64,000 nucleotides of DNA, from NCBI RefSeq assembly GCF_021155775.2, contig NC_060233.1:1240001-1304000 (forward strand), read 5' to 3'. Of the stretch, positions 10,644-24,319 are shown piece by piece. The notes beneath the pieces are model-generated. The model was given only the letters and a program-made list of their open reading frames with translations, ran no database searches and was not told the DNA's origin. How positions within the stretch are numbered: the stretch's first letter is position 1; every line of letters begins with the position of its first letter. The position numbers and the translations under genes were made by a program. This DNA comes from Neodiprion pinetum (lineage: Eukaryota; Arthropoda; Insecta; Hymenoptera; Diprionidae).

Positions 10644-13600
10644 ACGAAGCCTCCGTATAGATGTACGTACAGCCGTATATCGGAGGGAATGAAATCTTGG
10701 GCTTTGAGCAGCGAAGCTATCTGCCGAGCTGAGTCCAAGTCTTAAGTTATCGGTCTTTTTCATTGTGTATTAATGGGGCCGGGCGGCAGCGAGGGAACGG
10801 GGAATGCCGGGAAATCTGATACGGCTTGCTTGCCGGGCTGCTGCAGCAGCGTAGCCTCCTTTAAGTGATACTTTAACGCACGGCGTTACTGCGCGGCGTC
10901 AGAAGCAGCAGCAGTAGCAAGGTTAATATTGCCACTTCCATTTCCTCCCTCACCGATCTACTATTCATGAAATCATACTTTCGCGCGCGATACTCGCATA
11001 AAGCGATGGAACACCGGGGCCACATACCCTCCACCCGAAATTAAACCCCAAACCCCCACTCAATTCCCTCTCCGATTAGATTAACGGGATTTCTCTCGAT
11101 CGGGCGATACGAAGAGCCGCAATCCCGCGTAACGCCTCCGTCGAATTACTATTATTATTATTATTATTTGAAAAAGTTTTTCAAAATGAATTCAGTTTCC
11201 ATTCGAATGATCCGTGTTGGAAAATGTCCTCATGAAGTCAGAGCCGGCTGATGGTCGGCGCCATTTTATCATCGCATAACCTAAGTTTTTCATTTCAATC
11301 GAGGCAAATCGTAATTCCTTGGCCTTCAAATTACTCATGTTTATAAGTATGCCTGTTTTAACACGCGAAAAAACACGGTCAACGAACAGCTGTCAGCTTG
11401 GTTGCGTTAGTTCGATTATTTTTCCACGAGATGACGCATTGCAAAGTGACAATCCCGAGAACGATATACACTTGGTTATCATTGTAGCTCTTGTAACAGC
11501 GGAATTAGCTGCAGTGTTGAACGACGGGCCATTCCTACAAAGAATTTGACACTCTACGATTGTAAATGGATTAAGTAAAACGCAAATAGACTCTTCTCTT
11601 CTTGCCGGTGTAAATAACGCGGCGGAACAGCACGTATCGCCGAAGAATCGGGAATAGTTTGTTTTACCGTCCGTTTTTCAAACGTGTGGCGAAAGGGGAG
11701 AACGAGGAGGGGGGTTGTATATAATTTGTAAAATACAGCGAACGAGAAATCAACGAAATGGACCATAAAGCAATCGTTCGCGCCCGAAGCAGCAATATTT
11801 TCTCTAGAAATACAACAAAGGTATAAGGCACTGGGCTCGCTAATAAACAATTCAGGAGCTGTGTACTGCTGTTCCCAGCTTCAGCTTCTTCTTCTTCTTC
11901 TTATTCTTCTTATTCTTGTTCTTCCTCAGATTCTTCTCTATTCTTCATTCCAGTTACGCCTCTCCGTTCGTCCGACAACTGTGCAGTGGTCCTGACGACA
12001 TCGCATCCTTGCAGTACACGTACGGTGTATGTACAGTAGATACCGAAGGGAGGAGAGAAGAAAGAATTCGCGTGGAACGGAGTTTTTTAATTTTTCATCT
12101 CTTCTTTCCAACCATTCAGCCGTAGTCGTCGGACTATCCGTCCGAAACGTGGAACGGAATACAGAGGAACGTGGCGTGGCGTAGCTTTGTCCGGAGACGC
12201 GAGGCGTTTGAAAGGCGCGGAGTAAAAGATACCTCGTCGCAACCCCACGGGTACATTACTAGAATTGCCACCACCAATTGGTGTCCCCTGACTCCGCGTC
12301 GTGCCAACCGAAGTAGGTACGGCTGGCTGCCCCCCGGATCCCCGCCTCAGACGGGGGTTTCGGCAAACACGTTCGCCCCGGGCGACACCGACGTTCAAAC
12401 ATCCAATCGCTCTCAGCGGTGAAACAACTTGAAATTCACCATTGTTATATCGGTATTTGATTAAGCGATGCATTGTCAGACCGCCCGCGACAACGTCGGG
12501 TGAACCTGCCGAGCCCCCCGACAAATCTAAAACACGGCGCATGGCTGAGGATAAGGAGAGGAATCGCATTTAGGGCGTCTCGCGCAATTTCGTCATCCGT
12601 ACTTGACGCGGTTCGTTCACTCACTGGCGACTCTGAAGACTTCAATTTTTGTTGCAAAGAATCTCGGTCGACGTAATCGGGATCTGAAGAAACTGTATTT
12701 TTGATACCAGGGTTAAAAGTCAGCGATCGATGAAGGAGACCACTCTCTACATAAAACGTCAAATCTTAATCGATTTGGATGAATTTTTTTTTTTTTTTTG
12801 GGAGGGTAAGGAATGTATACATCTTAGGTTCATAGGTACTTTTTGTTGGATCATTGTAGTTTTCAAAACGATTTCTTTTCTTGCCACGTAAAAGTGGAAA
12901 ATGGCGGAGATGTAACAGTCAGTCGCTGTGAAGCTGTTCGGAAAGGAGGTCGAATGCGATGTAGACTCCAGCACCTCGTAGGACTATCTGAAGCAGTCTG
13001 AGCAAAAAAATTGATTGGTGTACAATACGTGTGGTCACTTAATGAACCAATAATATTGGAAAAGTAACGATAATTGGCTAAAGGAGAGTTCTTAGAACAA
13101 AAAAGTTGATTTGTTCGGCAAAGATCTCAAACTTTGACCCAGAGAAAAACATGTTTCATTTTGACAATTTTTATTCGGTCTTAGATACATCAATTGAACA
13201 TAAGTAACGTAAAAAATTGTGCCAAATATGAGTTTGATCGGTCAAATAGTTTTCGAGCAATCGTGTACACCGATTTTCAACTTGTTGAAAGAAAAAAGTT
13301 TCGGGATAATCGCGTTTAAAGTTTCAGCAAGAGGAAAACTTATGATTCTGTAATTTACCGACTAGTCAGCTATTCCAGCACCATATAAAAGTCCTTCAGC
13401 TTCCTTGTAATACTCATTTTGAGTTTCTAACAGCTATTATTGCTAGACGACTTACTTCTGCACTCGGTACCAAACGGATCAGAGGTGAGTCAAGCTCAAA
13501 GGCTTTCGGGACGTCATTTTTGCGAATTGACCAAAATTTTTTGCATTTTTTGTACTCTCTACAGAGAGCGCCTCCCTGAAGCTCGTTACGTCCTCCAGAC

Positions 13601-15663
13601 CTTGGATTCTTTTCCCTGCACACTTTCACAGCTACCTTACAGTACACCCTGCATTATCTTCTTATCATCACCTCACTGCTTCGGTTTTTATAACGCTTAA
13701 GCAGAGTGCTTCCTCTACTCGTGCACTGCAACTAGCCACGCAGTCCCTTGCATCCTTTTCCTTATACGTACAGTCACTTTCAAGTAATCTTCCATTCGGC
13801 CAACATCTAAATTGACCTGTTTTCCCTTTTCCCACCTCGACATCTTCTCACTGCACTCTCCATATCTTTGACAATAATTCAATTACATACTCAAACATTC
13901 AACTCCTCAATACAAGTTCCTCTCATTTCCTCTTATCCTCAGTACGTGCGCGGATAAGTCGACGGATTACGAACCCGAAACAGGCCGTAACAACGTCACT
14001 GTTGGGTGTGGATGCGGTCATCGATAGCCGCTCGTCGTGATCGCGATCTTCCACGCCGTAACGATGCTCGTGATAGAATTTCGATGTCAAGGATAAAAAC
14101 GAGCAGCGATATCCCCCGAATTTGCAGCTTTGGAAACGAACAGGGTGAAGAGTTCGAACAAGCGCATCTACGATGTAATAACGATTGGGACCGTGCAGCG
14201 TGCGGAGTAGATGACCGGATGACGCGTGACTCGGTAACGATCCGTGTAAAATTCCGGCTAATTCAATCCAGCTCGTAGGCAGGTGGCGGAGGGTTCTCTA
14301 TTTTATACGGTGGAAATTCGAGCCGGATGCCGAGCGCAGGCGGGCGAGCCGAGTGGAGAGGAAATTCGCAATACAGCGGGCGGCTCTACGGCTCCGCTGG
14401 GAGGAATTCCGGGGTACGTTTTAAATTGCTGCATCCGAACCCCGAGCCTCGCTCCCCGCAACCTGGCCTCTCCGCTTGTTTATGTATGCCCCACGTTTCT
14501 TATTCTTGTGCGGCGGTGGCGGCGGGAAAGAACTACCCCGGCGAACGCCGAAGAAGCAGCCTCACCGCCGCCGGGGCGAACCGGGGCGAGGCCACCGGCT
14601 CCACCTTCCTCCCCGTCCCAACTTTATGTGCACAGCCAGGGCATAAGTATGCGAACGGCGCACCGCGTACCTCGGGAAGGTTGGCGGCTTTCGCGTGTTT
14701 CGCTCCTCGAGGGCGATGCCGAGCTAGGAGAGCAATGGGCCGATGGGGGAGGAGAGAGGAGCGATCCTGCCGCCTCTTCCTTCCTTCTTCGCAACTCTCG
14801 ATGACTCCGGCATTTTCTCATACCAAATTAGATACCTACCTTCTACTCCTACCTTCCTTCCGACCATCAGGGTCGGGTACGATGTGCACACCCCTCCTCT
14901 CACTCAAGTTGAGAAAGGGGTTTATCGGACGATCGGAAAGTCGTTCCCGCTGGTGTGATTAAAACGACACCACCGAGTGTCGCCTGTCAAAAGAGCCTGG
15001 AGTTTTTGATCCCGTTCAATGGATCCTTTTGGCAGGTAGGAGATCGGTAAGAGTGCCAGAGGAGGCGAAGGGTGGCTGGTATATAATGTATATGCAGGGA
15101 AAATCGCGACCAGTTTATTCCATCGCCTCGTCGTTGGTTCCTCCGGCTCCTCGAGGGGGCAAAGCGACTCTCTATCGGGGTGAATAGGAGAGGTTGGTGT
15201 ACGGGCCGCGGGACCCGGGACGTACGTTGAGTATCATGCGAATCGAGCACTCTGGGGCTGCCCCGAGGCGCCACCACCACCACCGGCAGCGTCAGCTGAA
15301 CCGCCCCTGTAGGTGTGTATTATGATAAAAAGTGCACAAAAGCGGCCACCCCAGAGGGTGACGTGGAGTTTGCCTTGGTTCTTTCCTTCCTTCGCTCTTT
15401 ACGCTCGACGGTGGAGGGGTCGGTACGTGGCGCCAACCTGCAGCTCGCCCGCCCTCCTCGTCCCCTCGGGGACTTTGATCGGAGTAACTTTGTCACACGA
15501 TATTCACAAAACGAGGAACGGCCTAGTCGCTTTACGTATCGCCGTCCTCGTACCGGGTCAATTCAGCCTTCCGGCTATTTCCGGAACTTCTTCCAGAGTT
15601 TGGCTTTTGGCGGGAAAAGATACGCTGGATATATTTGTATACATATGGGACGCACCGACCGGT
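8572..15663. other. intergenic region without a supported gene
   Basis: I see no coding exon with credible splice sites or protein similarity. It contains an (AG)n tract at 10613-10642, an (ATT)n tract at 11149-11168, a CTT-rich run at about 11885-11915, an AT-rich old repeat around 13080-13340 and GC-rich stretches near 12150-12500 and 14280-14800. The longer reading frames in the GC-rich parts are open on several frames at once, which argues against coding. Confidence 0.4.
10613..10642. repeat. (AG)n microsatellite
   Basis: About 15 uninterrupted AG units. Confidence 0.95.
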
Positions 15664-15871
15664 TAGCTGGCACCTTGGGGTCGTTCCTTACTTGAAAACG
15701 AGATTTTCGTAACTTGAAAGTTTGAAAATATGATTTATAGTACCATTTGTTCACAGATGACATCCGTCGCTTCCCTCGAGCGTCATTCGGGTAAGTCTAA
15801 GTACGGCAGTCTTGCTGTAGCGGCGTTGCAAAGTAGACGGGGGTCTTCAGCGACCCCAAGGTGCTAGCTGT
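15664..15871. repeat. ~200-bp inverted-repeat element
   Basis: The left end TTAGCTGGCACCTTGGGGTCG is the inverted copy of the right end CGACCCCAAGGTGCTAGCTG. Just inside the right end is GGGGTCTTCAGCGACCCC, itself a hairpin. The same terminal motif recurs at 16391-16424 (GGGGTCTTCGACGACCCC then AATGTGCCAGC), so either a second copy or the far end of a larger (~760-bp) element lies there. The GTCTTC..GACCCC hairpin recalls piggyBac-derived ends, but I would not assign it. Confidence 0.55.
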
Positions 15872-17590
15872 GTTACGAAAGCGTGTTTTGCTCCGGAATT
15901 AATTTTACTGTTTTTACAGATTTATTAGCGGGCAAAGTATTCGTATCTTTTTTTGTTTTTTTAGTTGTGTGTATTTACTTTTTCATTATTTCAGTTTTCG
16001 TATAATCTACGTTCGACTTCTCATTGTCAATGATTATAAAAACAAGCTTTTCAAACAATTTCCGTGTTAAAAAAATATTTGCTGTCATTTTTCAAAATAA
16101 ATATTTTTTTACGGCTGACATAGTAAACCTGAATTTTTCTCAACAGTACTATATAGTATATAATAACTGTATCCAGAATTTTTTTTATCTCTTGATGTCG
16201 AAAATTAAATGAAGTTATTAATTTTTTTATAAAAAAAGTCTTTCATTAAATTTTTCAAATTTTTGACTACCTTAAAACTGATAATTCACGTCGTAACATT
16301 TTTCTCTTCCAAAAGACACTCAAGTGGATAACCCCGAAGAAAAATCAAGTAAACATATGAAATTGCTTCGTTACAGCGAGCAATTTTCGTCCGGGGTCTT
16401 CGACGACCCCAATGTGCCAGCGCAACGCGTTCTACACGCGGACAACGTAACCCCGCGACTGGCGGGTACAACTTACGGTGTGTGTTGGCCTAACATAGCC
16501 TGCAGTGCGGTAAACATCGGAATGGCACGTGCCCGCGCTGCCGTAGAGTACATGCACGGTTTCAACATATGACCGAGTGGGTGACGGACGAAGACGGGGA
16601 ATTTTCGATAGGTTGTACCCTCGGCGTAACGTGATTAGTTGCCCCCAGGGCCTCACGGCGACGGTATAACAGGCGTATAGTAAAGCCACGACCGGCATTC
16701 ATCGGCGAACTGCAGGCATGGCTTTGGTTGAATTAGTTATGGGAGCAGTTTAAAGGAGGAGAGCTGAGCTCCCGGCCGCAGACGGGTTCCCGATGCGGAA
16801 AACGTCGAGTTCGCAGCGTATATCGCGAGCTTTTCCCGTGCGCGGATCATCGCGATCGAAAGTTTGGCAGACGAGGCGAAATCGGACGCGCGTTGCAGCG
16901 GGAAAGCGACGTCAGCCGCTAACTGAGAGCGAACTTGCAGGCGGGTATATAGGCACGTACCTAGGATATACACGCCATCTCACCTAATCGACGTGACAGC
17001 CCCTCGCATCAGCAGTTACAATGACTGACGGGGGTTTAAAGATTCAGGACACTTGGTTGCGCCGAGCGGTGGAAGGAGCGAGACAACCTCCGACCAACCA
17101 CCCCTCCGGGCGTACGTCGAACCGCTCTGTACGCACTCCGAAGCGAGCGAACGAAAGCCACGTTACATTTTCACTGGATCGACGGATTTTCCACCATCAA
17201 CGCTCCCCCGATTTGAACGTCGCGATGCGGTGCGATGCACGGAAATCTGCGGGGTGGGTCGAAAACGTAGAGCATCGTCGGCTACGAGACAGCCGATAAT
17301 TTGGCGGTCGAATCGTATGGTATGGAAAGTTTTAGCCTTCTTCAACCTTGATTCGTCGTTCTGGGTAAATTTCACCCCAAACATTTTTCAAACTACTCGT
17401 AGAGTTACTTAGTCGTGGAAATTTTGGTTAGAAAAATTGATGGAACTTTTTCTGCGATCCTTAAGCAATAACTAGTTATTTTTTTTTTTTTAATTACTTT
17501 TTAGATTTTTAGAAATCATTGTTGAAACAGGATATCAATTTTTTGGAATTGGGATCAATTTCACCCAGTGTTTTTCACCGGTTAGGGTTA
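15872..17590. other. intergenic, no gene seen
   Basis: AT-rich DNA to about 16360, then the second GGGGTCTTC..GACCCC motif at 16391-16424, then a GC-richer stretch to about 17300 with short overlapping frames and no supported exon. Confidence 0.4.
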
Positions 17591-17599
17591 AGCCTGACG

Positions 17600-19230
17600 C
17601 TCCTATGTTCAGTGGGATATAATAGGACCTACGAAGGACATGTTTTGTATTATAAAGTGATCCTACTTTAGTCCTAAAAATCGCAGATACTTCCATTCGT
17701 TTCACGTTTAGGTCTAAAGTAGGACGTCATCAGGACCTCTACAGATCCTTTATGTCCTCCAATATTGAATGTAGCTAGCAGGGAGGGGGGGGGGGCATCT
17801 ACAAAAAAAACTTGGCCACAAGAATCTCAATAATAATCGAGTTTAATTTAAATATTTATGGATGGATAGAAATAAGTAGTGATACGAAATTCAAATATCC
17901 AATAGTTGAGATTAACGTTACTAATATTTTTTGCGGATGTAAAAGTTGTCTCCGAATTGAGAGTTACGAATTCTCCTAATAATCGTTAATCATCGCAGTA
18001 TAACTATCTGCAAGATTTGTTTCCACGCATTTAGTTCATCAAGATTCACAATCGTTTTCTTAAGAGTAATATTAATAAACTAATACGAGGGGGTTGTAGT
18101 GCAAGAATAGAATGAGTGACTTTAAAAAAATAAATACTTTTACGATTGTTTAAACGGGTCGAAGCGTACACGGTACAGAAAAATAATTTTTCATCAATTT
18201 TAAATTTCTGACACTTACGCTCATTGTACCGTATATACTCATCCAGGATCTCAAGGCCATAAATAGGCTTTCACGTAGGATGATTAGGACATGTAGCACC
18301 AAAATAGGTCAAGGTTCACGATAGGTACAAATATCGAGCAGGTAGGTCTGTCAAGGTTGTAACAGGATTTCAGGGCCAAAAAGGATTTAATAAGGCCTTA
18401 CTTATTTCCTGCTGGTCTAACGTAGGGCCAAACTTTTAACTCGGGGGCGGGGGTCAATTGCCCGAATCGAAATTTAGACCCTCGTGTGCGCCTGCAAGTC
18501 CTACGTTTGACAGGACGTGGTAGAACCCGCGGAGGACTAACTTTGTATGGAAAAGAGAAGCTATTCTAGACATAAACTTGGCCGATATTTCCGTTTCTTC
18601 CACGTTCAGGTGCAAAGTAGGACATCTTTAAAACCTCTACGGGTCCTCCGTATCCTCTAAATCCTCAAGACGTCTACGGGTCCTTTACCACAGAATGTAC
18701 AATTTCAGTCATTGAATATTAAGATCAATGCTTCCGTAAATTCGATGAAAAAAATACTCATTACTTTGATGATAAGTAACGCGATTTAAATTCATTTTTC
18801 ATACTCTGACAATTCTCAATTGCGTTATTTAATTTTTCGGGTGAGTAAAATCTTAGGTTTGGGGCATTATTTGTTATCTTGGCAACAGATGACGCGTTAA
18901 TATTTGAATTATTACACTTTGGCAACCTTGGTCCCTTATCGCATCTAATTATTCCGAGTAAGTAGAATAATACAATCACCAATCCAGACGCTATTGCTGT
19001 ACTTTTTGAGGACCTCAAGACATTAAACAGGCTCTCATATCAGACGAGCATCGCACGTAGTACCGGAATAGATTATAATAGGACGTTAAGGTCCGCAAGA
19101 GGTCCAACGGTGAAAAATACAGCTCTCTCGAGGTTCTGAATAGGGCGTGAGGACCAAAAAGTACTAAATAAAGCGCTGCTTAATATCTGCAGGCTTATGC
19201 AGGTAGGGTGTAAATTTCGACTCGGATGCG
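17600..19230. repeat. two degenerate direct copies of a ~650-870-bp block
   Basis: Block a (about 17680-17770: CACGTTTAGGTCTAAAGTAG, GACCTCTACAG, TCCT) recurs at about 18588-18665 (CACGTTCAGGTGCAAAGTAG, ACCTCTACGG, TCCT). Block b (about 18246-18475: ATCTCAAGGCC, AATAGGCT, GGTCAAGGTT, CCAAAAAGGA) recurs at about 19005-19230 in the same order and orientation. Similarity is patchy, so this is an old tandem duplication or two neighbouring copies of one old element. Confidence 0.5.
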
Positions 19231-21149
19231 CACTGCATGGATCAGGCGACGCGCTTTCATAGTTTTACCGTTGCGAATTTCATCGTTACAACTGATACTC
19301 GAACCGATCGTCGAGCTTTCCGGATCGGCGGCAATCGACGCGATGCAAAACGTCGAGGTGGTTCGAAAGAGGGTGCGGAAAAAGTGGAAGTAAAACAGCG
19401 AGGGGGGCGGGTAGCGCCGCTCCTCCCTCCATCAAGACCGACCCGTTACTGATTATACTCATTAGCCTGATTGCAAATACGCGGTATTATCGCCGGGTAA
19501 TTCCGGGGTTACTTTCATTTACTCGTTACCGACCGCCGCGGCAGTTTGTTTCATTTAATAATTATTACACTCGTTAATACCAACGTTCACGGCGTAGCCA
19601 CCCCCGGCGCTGTGTAAGGCACTGGGATAAGGCTTTGCCTAATGATACACCCGCCGCCACATTTACGGCATATGGCTTAGATTATACATTGCGCTCGTGC
19701 GGTACACGCTCGGCTGCGTAGCGATTCGCTCCCCCCTTCATCCCTCCCCCCCCCCCCCCCCGCCGACGGTACTCGCACGATATAAATTCATCCAAGTATA
19801 TCCACGAAACTCGGCAAACTTATCGTCGCGGGAAACACACGTTCAGCGATATAACATCCGCAACTATCATCTAGTTGCAAAAATTTTCATCTACACCCCA
19901 TAAGTACAGACTCTGCGCTGTGGTTCTCAGTATCGCAAGTATCGTGTAATTCTAACGTGGCGACGCGAGCGACAATGAATCGATAAACGGTAACGAGGAG
20001 ATCGATCGACGAAAGGAGAAATCCTTCCGATCCATCTCACCCCGGTTGCAGGCAATCGACGTGACTCGTATGCACGCACCTTACATCGCCGACAGAGACG
20101 GACGGTGTGTTCCTCCACGCAATTCGTCGGTTTACCTACCCCCTAGGCTGCGAGGGGCGGGGGGAGGATAAGAGACGGAGGAGGAATAAGTGGCAGACGC
20201 AGTCGAGGCTCGCGGGGACGCGGGTTCGAGGCAGACGAGCAGACGGGTGTAGATGGGAGACCTGAGGGTGACCCGAGGGCGACCCGCGGATGACCCGGGG
20301 CGCTGCAAGTAGGTTTAATATTTGATACAGCGCGGCCTGGTCATCCTGCCGAGGCGATAACACAGCCCCCGCGGGAACCTTCCGACGTCGTCCCTTGGAA
20401 ACGGACCGTCCCTCCCGTTCTCGTTCCCATTCCAGTTCCAGTTCCAGTTCCCGTTTCCGTCCTCCTGGAGGTCTGGCCTAGCCGCGACGGCTACTCCGTG
20501 CGTCCATCTATGGGGGTGTATAACACGTAGAGGTACGAGGTGTGCGCCAAGTTTCTGCGTGTTTGTGTGCGGGCAGGCGAAACCGCGAAAAAGAGAATGG
20601 CGCGAGGGGGTGAGTTTCGTCCTTTACGAAGCGGCGAGAGTAAGGGAGACGGGACGACGCGAGATGGGGAGGGAGATAAATTGGCGGAGAAAAATCAAAC
20701 GGATCCGCCAAGGACAATCACTTTACTTCGTCGCTTCGCTGTACGTACAGTAGCGAGACTTTGGCCGAACGAAATCAAGTCGATTGGATTCAGGATTGGT
20801 ATATGTGTCTTATCTGTGTACCCAAGGTACCCTCTTAGACGGGAAATGGTTTCGCCCGATGGTCGGATCGTGTGCTACGATATTTTGACCGTGGTGGTGA
20901 AAGCGGCCGAAACAACAGCGCGGCTGGAAATTTGCGTAATTGCATCGCGGCGCTGTAGATTGAAGATCGTTGCGCGGTAGATTTTAATAGAATATTGCAA
21001 GACTTGGACCTTCGAGACGTTTAGGGGTTGCACGGGTTTCGAAGGTTTAGAGAAAGGATGTTTTCTCTAATTTAAAAAAACATATAATTAAAGAATTATT
21101 TTATTCGAACTTAAGGCATGCGAAAGAACGATATTTTAACGATATTTCC
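19231..21149. other. intergenic, GC-rich in the centre
   Basis: A C-run at about 19746-19762 and GC-rich DNA at 19900-20950 with many short, conflicting frames. The direct repeat CCAGTT(x3) is at about 20434-20450. No exon is supported. Confidence 0.4.
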
Positions 21150-21690
21150 TCAAAATTTTGTACAAAAATTTGGAAAATTCACCCGTTCAGAACTGGTTTT
21201 CGGAGACCCAGTATTTTCGCGGTGGACACGATAACTCATTCTAGCTTTAGCTGAGATCAAAAAACCGAGTACTTTCTGTTAGCAGGTGAAAATAGCTTGT
21301 ACTTGGACGAAGGATTAAAAAAACGAATTGAAATTTGAATTTTTAGCAGAGTTGCGTGCAAACAAGTAAAACTTTCGGTAAACTCTACATCACGTATTGA
21401 CTTGTAAAATAAATCATGATCGAAGCAAAAAAAACCTTCGTCCAAGTACCAGTTAATCCTAACTAGAAGAGGTGTGCAAAATTTCAATAAGATCGGTGCA
21501 TTAGGTTCTGAGAAATCGTATCCACTGATTTGTAAAATACAGTCTTTGGAAAAGAACGATATAACGAGGTCGAGCCTAATTAGAGGAATTTCCAAAGAGG
21601 CCCTCTCTCCTGGACTTTTACTCCAATTGACTTGAAACTTTGGGGAAATATTCTTGACGCGTTTTACTGTGAAATAAAAAATTAAGAATA
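21150..21690 (-). repeat. dispersed repeat family E, copy 1
   Basis: It matches 62790-63330 in the opposite orientation over about 540 bases. Shared segments include GTGGACACGATAACTC, TAGCTTGTACTTGGACGAAG and CCTGGACTTTTACTCCAAT. Inside it, GTACTTGGACGAAGG (about 21299) and CCTTCGTCCAAGTAC (about 21436) form a hairpin with a ~120-base loop. The long minus-strand frame across it also appears, broken, in the other copy. I take it as a property of the repeat, not a gene. Confidence 0.75.
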
Positions 21691-24319
21691 AGAAAATCGA
21701 TTCTTTAAACTTTCCAAACCCATATAACCCCTTAATATAACGTTTTTCAATTTTGCCAAATGACATTCGGTAGGCGTCGAATCTCGAATTCTTTGTCCAC
21801 ACCGCTGAAGAGATAAAATAAAGTAAAATGCGTGCAGCATTGAATTACAGTTTAACATCGTTACTATTTCATCCACGATGGCTGGGCATAGCTCTCCTGT
21901 AGTTTATTCTCCCTTTCTCTTGTTCTTGTTTCCTTTCGGACTCTCGAGGCGACCGCAGTCGTAGGATAAGTGTCTCCGGCGTGCGACTGACAGGTGTTTC
22001 CATTCGATCGAACGTTTTCTTTTCCACTCGTTTCTGCGCCATGTCGTTCCATCTTTGTTTCCCCGTGTTCTGTGCGTCGTTCCTCTCTCGGTTTTTCCAC
22101 CGGCAAATTATCCTGTGCATTAAAAGAATAAGAAAAAGAAAAAGAAAACTATTCTTCAAAAGACCCCATTCGCACTTACAACCGAGATATTTTTTTCTAT
22201 ACTCTCCTCCTTCGTATCCGTTGACACGCAGTCCTTTTCCGCGTCGCATCTGCAGGTTTTCAACCTACGAACGAGTGTGAAACACGTACAATCACACCTA
22301 CACATACCAATCGATGTCTTCGACGTCGAGATTTCTGACCCCCGGACCGAAAGGGACTTCGGATACGTCTCTTACCAATCATCTGAATTCTTAACGCCTG
22401 CGAAACCGTATCCCGCGAGCCTCGGTTGACTCGTTAAATCGGCTCTAACCAATCGTCGAAGATCCCACTTCTATCCTCAGTTGGATATCTCCGGCCTATA
22501 TCCTGCACATACAGCGCGGTATAAAAGTCGTTGGTATACCTACCGGTAGCAAAATGCAAAAGAGAGAAAACCGAAGGAAAACCCATCATATATCATCACG
22601 CGGGTTGTATTTATCTGACACCCAATTACGAGTAAACAAACTGACAGATAATACGCGTACCTACAGCCAACATGTGTACAAGGGCATCGTATGAACACTC
22701 TGATATGAGCACACATAAAACATATGAAAAAAAAGGGTTGTTCAGGGACGAAGAAAAGAGGGAAGGGGTGCAGCGATAGTAGTAGAACCAGAAAAAGAAG
22801 CGGCGATAGCAGTAACAGTAGCGGAAAGAATGGAGGTGGTGGTGGTGGTGGCGATGCGCGGACGAAGACGGGGTTGGATTTTGGAGAGTAACGTGGAGGG
22901 TTGACGAGGGTGCAGAGGACGAAGGTTGCGGGGGCGAAGGGGGAGGAGGCGGGAGGAGGGAGGAAGAACGACTCGGCACAACCGCGTAGGTAAAGCACGA
23001 ACAATCCAGGCGCAAGATGGCCGCCGGTATCGGAGCTTTTCAAGCGCCGGCGTAGCGGCGACATCAGGCTCCGCCCAAAGCGGGGAAATATCGCCTCCCC
23101 TCCGTCCCCCGAGGCGCCGTTTCACCCCCGGATTCGGTACGCGGACGGGTAACCCCGCCGCCGAGCGTTTCATCCCTTGTTGCGAAACGTTAGGGTTACG
23201 ATATCTATCTGCAGAACATGTCGCGCAGTCCTCGTAACCGGTCCTCGCGTCAAAGAGTGCCGCTGATACAGCTCTTACTAATTATTACCGAGTGCTGAGA
23301 AGAGCCCCTGTCCACACCCGATCGGGGGCTGATCTTTTTGTTTTTTTTTCTTCATTTTCGTGGTTGTAGAGTGAGAGACGACGTTCTCATTTACCAAACG
23401 TTTGCGCGATGAGACAGTTACGGTGTTCGTTACATCGGGTTGGCACGAGTTGAGGTAGGCTTGCCGATTGTTTGAACAGTTGTTGTTTACTGTTGCAGTG
23501 ATATTGTATCGCGAGTTACGACCGCGGTGTGATCAAGACGGCATCCTAATCTCAAGTGGGTACCACGGAAACACCCTACATTGTTGTACTGTTTACAAAC
23601 TACGCGTGTATTATTGCCAACGAACTGAAGGGCGGTACCATAATCACCCAACCGCGAAATACGTCATGGTGTTGAGGAAAGATACCGTGCAGGCCAGAGA
23701 CTTGTGAGACAGTGATGGTTGTCGGTGTTTTACCTGCACAATTCTACTCGCCGATTCGCATACAGTTGTCCTCGTTCGTACCGATAATACTGGTGAAACA
23801 AAGTCTCCGGAATCGCGTTACACAGAGATCGAGGTGAGCCGATGAACCCGGGGAAGATACGGGAACGCTACAACAGGTTCGACGGTCTCACTGTTACATC
23901 GCGAACCTGGTGATCAATGAAACGTATCATGTGTTGAGTTGGAAGCTGAAGAAGGAAGTACGGAAGAACAGCAGGCGTAGATTCCACCGAGTTTGGAATT
24001 CGGTGCAGAGAGTGAAAATGGAAGTGGCGACGACGGCGCGGGCTTGGCGAGACTGAATCCTTGGTCCCGTTTTATCACCTCCCGTCGGCCAAGCGGACCA
24101 AGTCCCAAACAGTCGACGGAGAGTCCAACGCGCATTGAGAGCGAGTCGAGGCCACGAAGAGGGAAAAGGGCTCAGATGCGGGAGTGGACGGATGATATTT
24201 GATTCGAACGATCAGGTTCGAGGACCGCGGTCATTCCTGGGGGAAATCCCGGCTCCTCGTAACTCGCCTACAACTTTCACGGTACCTTGAGTCGAAAGAC
24301 ACCGCGCGAATAACCGACG
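21691..24319. promoter_or_regulatory. 5' flank of acj6 (promoter and 5' UTR region, not resolved)
   Basis: The 2.6 kb before the acj6 start codon has no other supported gene. It carries a TATA-like TATAAAAG at 22520-22527, GC-rich DNA at 22750-23180 and a GC-rich leader just before the ATG. The transcription start and any non-coding first exon cannot be placed from sequence alone. Confidence 0.4.

Noticed and set aside
12087..12569. 160-codon minus-strand frame, Arg/Gly-rich
   Set aside because: GC-rich DNA open in several frames; no domain, no splice-linked partner.
14283..14962. Two overlapping plus-strand frames of 173 and 211 codons
   Set aside because: Different frames over the same GC-rich DNA with no domain or conserved pattern.
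21257..21802. 181-codon minus-strand frame
   Set aside because: Lies in dispersed repeat E. It is broken in the second copy, and the first codons are outside the repeat.
22540..23173. Three overlapping minus-strand frames with Ser/Pro/His runs
   Set aside because: Simple-sequence translation of (GGT)n, (AAG)-rich and GGAGG tracts upstream of acj6.
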